A stretch of 64,000 bases of DNA. It comes from Novosphingobium sp. 9U (lineage in GTDB: Bacteria > Pseudomonadota > Alphaproteobacteria > Sphingomonadales > Sphingomonadaceae). This document shows positions 60,612-64,000 of the stretch, piece by piece. The notes below the pieces were generated by a model that saw nothing but the letters and a program-made list of their open reading frames with translations, was not told the origin of the DNA and searched no databases. Position 1 is the stretch's first letter; the number at the start of each line of letters is the position of its first letter. The stretch is from positions 1,845,285 through 1,909,284 of the forward strand of contig NZ_LR732469.1 of assembly GCF_902506425.1 (NCBI RefSeq). Reading direction: 5' to 3'. The position numbers were made by a program, and so were the translations under genes.

Positions 60612-60660
60612 GGCTTGCGCATTTGGGCCATGTGGTGGGCGGGGTAAAGGGCCGCGCGCC

Positions 60661-60689
60661 AAGATCCTCCGCTGCAAGGTAAGGATCTT
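60661..60689. repeat. Short hairpin related to type B repeats
   Basis: AAGATCCT/AGGATCTT, an 8-bp stem around CCGCTGCAAGGTA. The AGATCCTCC-CTGCAAGG ends recall the type B elements, so this may be a deleted remnant. Confidence 0.5.
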
Positions 60690-60746
60690 GAGGCACCCAC
60701 CATTCCCTCTGGCAAACCCCCGCGCCGCTTGGTATCCGGCCAGCCC

Positions 60747-61001
60747 ATGATCAACCCGCCCGAAACCGTCATCACCGACAAGCGCCGCGTCTACTGCGAT
60801 GGCGCCACCGATATCCGCGCCGGCGCCGCGTTGGGCCATCCGCGCGTGTACCTGGAGATCGACCAGAAGGGCTATGTCGAGTGCGGCTACTGCGACCGCC
60901 GCTTCGTGCTCAAGGGCGAGCATGAACGCGAGCGGATCGAGGTCGAGGTCGGAGACAACAACGAGTTCGGCGCGAGTTCGAGTACGAGTTCCAACCCGTA
61001 A
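60747..61001 (+). CDS. Zinc-finger domain-containing protein (NDUFS6-like)
   Basis: This 84-residue protein carries a Cys/His zinc-binding core: VYCDG, GHPRVYLEIDQKGYVECGYCDRRFVL. It matches the short zinc-finger family related to mitochondrial complex I accessory subunit NDUFS6, common in alphaproteobacteria. A role in respiratory complex assembly is inference. The Ser-rich C-terminal tail after VGDNNEFG is atypical. Start MINPPETVITDKRR. Confidence 0.85.
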   Translation: MINPPETVITDKRRVYCDGATDIRAGAALGHPRVYLEIDQKGYVECGYCDRRFVLKGEHERERIEVEVGDNNEFGASSSTSSNP

Positions 61002-61036
61002 GTTCGGCTCGGCTGTGCGCCATCGCTCTGCTGAAT

Positions 61037-61181
61037 GGTTCGCGCAGAGACGCAGAGACGTAGAGAGCATGCATCAGCGGCGAAGTCGCTTTTCCTCTCG
61101 TCTGTAGCGGCTGCCGCAACGATTCCTGAACAAGGATAGCCTGCGGCAGCGCGCGACCTCCTCTGCGCCTCTGTGCGAACC
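61037..61181. repeat. Nested inverted repeat upstream of tldD
   Basis: GGTTCGCGCAGAGACGCAGAG (61037-61057) and an imperfect reverse complement at 61160-61181 enclose an inner hairpin with stems CTGCCGCA (61111-61118) and TGCGGCAG (61142-61149). It fills most of the gap between the zinc protein gene and tldD. Confidence 0.65.
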
Positions 61182-61243
61182 CATTATCGGCGAAGCGCAG
61201 CGAGCCGATTGGCGCATTGCACGATGCTGCCTATATCCGTGGC

Positions 61244-62671
61244 ATGGCATCCGCACCCGATCCCCGCTCGCTCCTCTACCGCCCCGGCCAGCTCACCCCC
61301 GATGAAGCGCAGCGGCTCGCCGCCGAGACGCTGAAGGCCTGTGACGATGGCGAGCTTTACCTGCAATTCATCGCATCCGAGGCGTTCGGCTTCGACGATG
61401 GGCGGCTGAAGACCTGCGACTATTCGCGCGACGCCGGGTTCGGTCTGCGCGGCGTATCGGGCGAGATGACCGGCTTCGCCCACGCCAACGACATCAGCGC
61501 CGCCGCGATCCGCCGCGCGGGCGAGACGCTCAAGCTGCTCGATCCCGCTAAGGGCGAGCGCCCGGCGCCGCCGCAAGCGACCAACCGCCACCTCTACACC
61601 GACGCCTCGCCGCTCGACCTGGTGCCGTTCGCCGAAAAGGTGAAGTTGCTGGAGACGGTAGACGCCGCCGCCCGCGCGCGCGATCCGCGCGTGGCGCAAG
61701 TCTCTTGCTCGCTGACCGGCAGCTGGTCGGTGGTGGAGATCGTGCGGCCCGATGGTTTCGTCGCCACCGACATACGCCCGCTGGTGCGCTTCAACGTCTC
61801 GATCGTCGCGGAGAGCAACGGCCGGCGGGAAACCGGATCGTTCGGGATCGGCGGACGCTGGCTCTACGACGACTTGTTCGATCCCGCCAACTGGAACCGC
61901 GGGATCGACATCGCGCTGAACCAGGCTTTAGTGAACCTCGAAAGCGTCGACGCACCCGCCGGCGAGATGACGGTGCTGTGCGGCCCGGGCTGGCCCGGCG
62001 TGCTGCTGCATGAAGCCGTCGGCCATGGGCTCGAGGGCGACTTCAACCGCAAGGGCACCAGCGCGTTCTCGGGCCGGATCGGCGAGCGCGTGGCGGCTTC
62101 GGGCGTCACTGTGGTCGACGATGGCTCTATCGCCAATCGCCGCGGCTCGCTCTCGATCGATGACGAGGGCACGCCGACGCAGGAGAACGTCCTGATCGAG
62201 GACGGGATCCTCAAGGGATACATGCAGGACCGCCTCAACGCCCGCCTGATGGGCGTGCCCGCCACCGGCAACGGCCGGCGCGAGAGCTATGCCCACGTGC
62301 CGATGCCGCGCATGACCAACACCTTCATGCGCGGCGGCGAGGACGATCCGGCCGAGCTGCTCAGCCGCATCAAGAACGGCATCTATGCCAAGAGCTTCGG
62401 CGGCGGCCAGGTCGACATCGTTTCGGGCAAGTTCGTGTTCTCGTGCACAGAGGCCTACAAGGTCGAGAACGGCAAGCTGGGCGCCCCGATCAAGGGCGCG
62501 ACGCTGATCGGCGACGGCCCTTCGGTGCTGACCCGCGTGACCGGCATCGGCAACGACATGGCGCTCGATGAAGGCGTGGGTGTCTGCGGCAAGGGTGGCC
62601 AGAGCGTGCCGGCCGGAGTCGGCCAGCCGACCTTGCTGATTGAAGGTCTGACTGTCGGCGGAACTGCTTGA
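61244..62671 (+). CDS. tldD: Metalloprotease TldD
   Basis: This is a 475-residue subunit of the TldD/TldE (PmbA) protease that trims unfolded peptides and modified peptide precursors. The zinc motif HEAVGH (from H256) lies in LLHEAVGHGLEGDFNRKGTSAFSG. The family segments GTPTQENVLIEDGILKGYMQDRLNARLMG, SYAHVPMPRMTNTFM and GGGQVDIVSGKFVFSCTEAY are all present. The ATG gives the usual N-terminus; a TTG 27 nt upstream is possible. pmbA/tldE is not adjacent. Confidence 0.96.
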   Translation: MASAPDPRSLLYRPGQLTPDEAQRLAAETLKACDDGELYLQFIASEAFGFDDGRLKTCDYSRDAGFGLRGVSGEMTGFAHANDISAAAIRRAGETLKLLDPAKGERPAPPQATNRHLYTDASPLDLVPFAEKVKLLETVDAAARARDPRVAQVSCSLTGSWSVVEIVRPDGFVATDIRPLVRFNVSIVAESNGRRETGSFGIGGRWLYDDLFDPANWNRGIDIALNQALVNLESVDAPAGEMTVLCGPGWPGVLLHEAVGHGLEGDFNRKGTSAFSGRIGERVAASGVTVVDDGSIANRRGSLSIDDEGTPTQENVLIEDGILKGYMQDRLNARLMGVPATGNGRRESYAHVPMPRMTNTFMRGGEDDPAELLSRIKNGIYAKSFGGGQVDIVSGKFVFSCTEAYKVENGKLGAPIKGATLIGDGPSVLTRVTGIGNDMALDEGVGVCGKGGQSVPAGVGQPTLLIEGLTVGGTA

Positions 62672-62793
62672 TCAGAACCGCTTGATCTGAAGCAACTTGC
62701 GGATCCATGCCGGGTGACGAGGCGTTACTTCGTCAAGCACAGGTTCAGCACCTTTGTGGCATGAACATCGCAAGAATGCAGGAAGAGGTCACC

Positions 62794-63204
62794 ATGAAGA
62801 ACAGGATCACCGCTGCGGTCGCGCTGGCCGCCGCTGTTACAGGAATGCTCGCAACCCCCGTCATGGCCGCCAAACCCAAGCTGACGGGTGAGGCCAAGCT
62901 GGCGCAGATGCTCGAAGGCCGCCAGCCGGGCAAGCCGGTCAATTGCCTGCCGCTCGGCTCGGCGCAGGAGTCGCGGATCATCGACAAGACCGCGATCGTC
63001 TACCGCTTCGGCAATACGCTCTACGTCAACCGCCCGACCAATGCCGACGCGCTCGACGACGATGACATCATGGTCACGAAGACGTCGCAGAGTTCTCTGT
63101 GCCGCCTGGACACCGTGCAACTGCACGATCGCACCAGCCACTTCTACAGCGGCTTCGTCGGCTTGCAGGACTTCGTGCCTTACAAGAAGGTCGCCACCCG
63201 GTAA
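62794..63204 (+). CDS. Hypothetical secreted protein, 136 aa
   Basis: The signal peptide MKNRITAAVALAAAVTGMLATPVMA precedes a mature domain of about 110 residues (KLTGEAKLAQMLEGRQPGKPVNCLPLGSAQESRIIDKTAIVYRFGNTLYVNRP). It has two Cys (in NCLPLG and SSLCRLD) that could form a disulfide. I do not recognise a named family, although similar secreted proteins are common in sphingomonads. GGAAGAGG precedes the ATG. Confidence 0.85.
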   Translation: MKNRITAAVALAAAVTGMLATPVMAAKPKLTGEAKLAQMLEGRQPGKPVNCLPLGSAQESRIIDKTAIVYRFGNTLYVNRPTNADALDDDDIMVTKTSQSSLCRLDTVQLHDRTSHFYSGFVGLQDFVPYKKVATR

Positions 63205-63347
63205 CACTGCCGGCGGTGATACAGCCGCCGCCGGGACACCGGCGGCGCACCTGCATGCTTTGCAATCCAGCAATGTAACGGTAGGATCGTCGCCGTTGGT
63301 GCGGCGACGTTCTCTTGCGTAGGTCCAAGATCCACGTGGAGAATGCG

Positions 63348-63926
63348 ATGGTTGCGAACCGTGGGTTTCAGTCGACCGGCACCAAGACCCGCCTGCGCCT
63401 GATCGAAGCGGCCGCCGAAATCCTGGCTGACGAGGGCTATGTCGCCTTCACCGCCCGCCGCATCGCGGCGCGTGCGGAGCTCAAGCCCCAGCTGGTGCAC
63501 TACTATTTCCGCTCCATGGAAGAGCTGGTGGTGACGGTGTTCCATCGCTCGTCCGCCATCTACTTCCGCCTCCACGACGAAGCGCTGAGCACGCCGCGCC
63601 CGCTTCATGCCTTGTGGGATCTCAACGCGAACCTCCCCGAGGCGAGCCGCATGCTCGAATTCGTCGCGTTGGGTAAGCAGTACCCCCAGCTTCGCGAAGA
63701 AATGCGCAAGAGCGGCGAGAGCTTCCGCGACTTGCAGATCGAGGCGATCGAGCGGGTCTATGCGCAGCACGGCATCACCGATCCTGCGATCAGCGCACCA
63801 GCGCTGGCGATGCTGATGTCGGCGACGGCGCGCGCAATGGTGTTCGAGAGCCAGGTCGGCATGAACAAGGCGCACGCCGACACCGTTCAGCTGATCAAGA
63901 CCTTCCTCTCGAGCCTGGAGGGCTGA
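63348..63926 (+). CDS. TetR/AcrR-family transcriptional regulator
   Basis: This 192-residue regulator has the TetR N-terminal HTH: TKTRLRLIEAAAEILADEGYVAFTARRIAARAELKPQLVHYYFRSMEELVVTVF, with the recognition-helix HYYFRS pattern. The C-terminal ligand domain is helical and unassigned. GGAGA precedes the ATG at 63348. The target is probably outside the window to the right; the last 74 bases contain no gene start I can see. Confidence 0.93.
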   Translation: MVANRGFQSTGTKTRLRLIEAAAEILADEGYVAFTARRIAARAELKPQLVHYYFRSMEELVVTVFHRSSAIYFRLHDEALSTPRPLHALWDLNANLPEASRMLEFVALGKQYPQLREEMRKSGESFRDLQIEAIERVYAQHGITDPAISAPALAMLMSATARAMVFESQVGMNKAHADTVQLIKTFLSSLEG

Positions 63927-64000
63927 AACGCCAACGTGGCAGGCAAGCCACATTGCACCGTGGGTTGATCCGCCCGAGACTGGAGGCTTGACCCACTCCG

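Overview
The window is a GC-rich, tightly packed bacterial chromosome segment. Its gene content fits an alphaproteobacterium of the Sphingomonadaceae, probably Novosphingobium or a close relative: class I PHA synthase with phasin, a DUF4167 protein beside prfA/prmC, a CDC48-type AAA ATPase, and the MoxR/DUF58/SpoIIM/RDD cluster. The genus is an inference. Nearly all genes are chromosomal housekeeping or accessory metabolic genes. I saw no transposase, phage, plasmid, CRISPR, rRNA or recognisable tRNA.

Layout. 1-2.6 kb: end of rplL, a Crp/Fnr-type regulator, a tiny ORF, a SnoaL-like gene and a lipoprotein cytochrome c. 2.8-6.4 kb: MATE transporter, then groES-groL behind a CIRCE operator. 6.4-11 kb: a 308-bp structured repeat, clpS, phasin and phaC. 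11-20 kb: AlaC-like aminotransferase, an orphan winged-helix regulator, mobA, an Ala-rich lipoprotein, polA, an MscS-type channel and a serine beta-lactamase-like protein. 20-26 kb: CDC48-like ATPase, a candidate small RNA, scoAB, an epimerase and a glutathione peroxidase. 26-35 kb: sseA, metK, lnt, then the hisS-prfA-prmC-DUF4167 unit on the minus strand. 34.6-37.4 kb: M61 peptidase and ppa. 37.4-42 kb: a catabolic-looking cluster of SDR, amidohydrolase, AraC regulator and divergent alpha/beta hydrolase. 42-49 kb: a seven-gene minus-strand operon (DUF4129, DUF4350, MoxR, DUF58, SpoIIM, RDD, GNAT), mostly linked by start/stop overlaps. 49-57.5 kb: pheA, membrane cytochrome c, a repeat-rich gap, nrdA, a tandem acyl-CoA dehydrogenase fusion, a small GlsB-like membrane protein and an SDR. 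57.6-64 kb: nadB, a small CxxC protein, an ABC ATPase, an NDUFS6-like zinc protein, tldD, a secreted protein and a TetR regulator.

Regulation visible in the sequence: CIRCE at groESL, two TGC-rich direct repeats upstream of the phasin (PhaR-like), a palindrome before metK (SahR-like), two NrdR-like boxes before nrdA, and many GC-rich hairpin terminators, several placed between convergent genes.

The most unusual signal is a 308-309 bp element present in two almost identical, oppositely oriented copies (6462-6769 plus; 51038-51346 minus). Each copy follows the same promoter-like block, has a 9-bp stem joining its ends, and differs from the other only by one base in a predicted hairpin loop. 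It breaks reading frames but keeps structure, so I read it as a candidate duplicated non-coding RNA gene. The second copy lies between two palindromic intergenic repeats.
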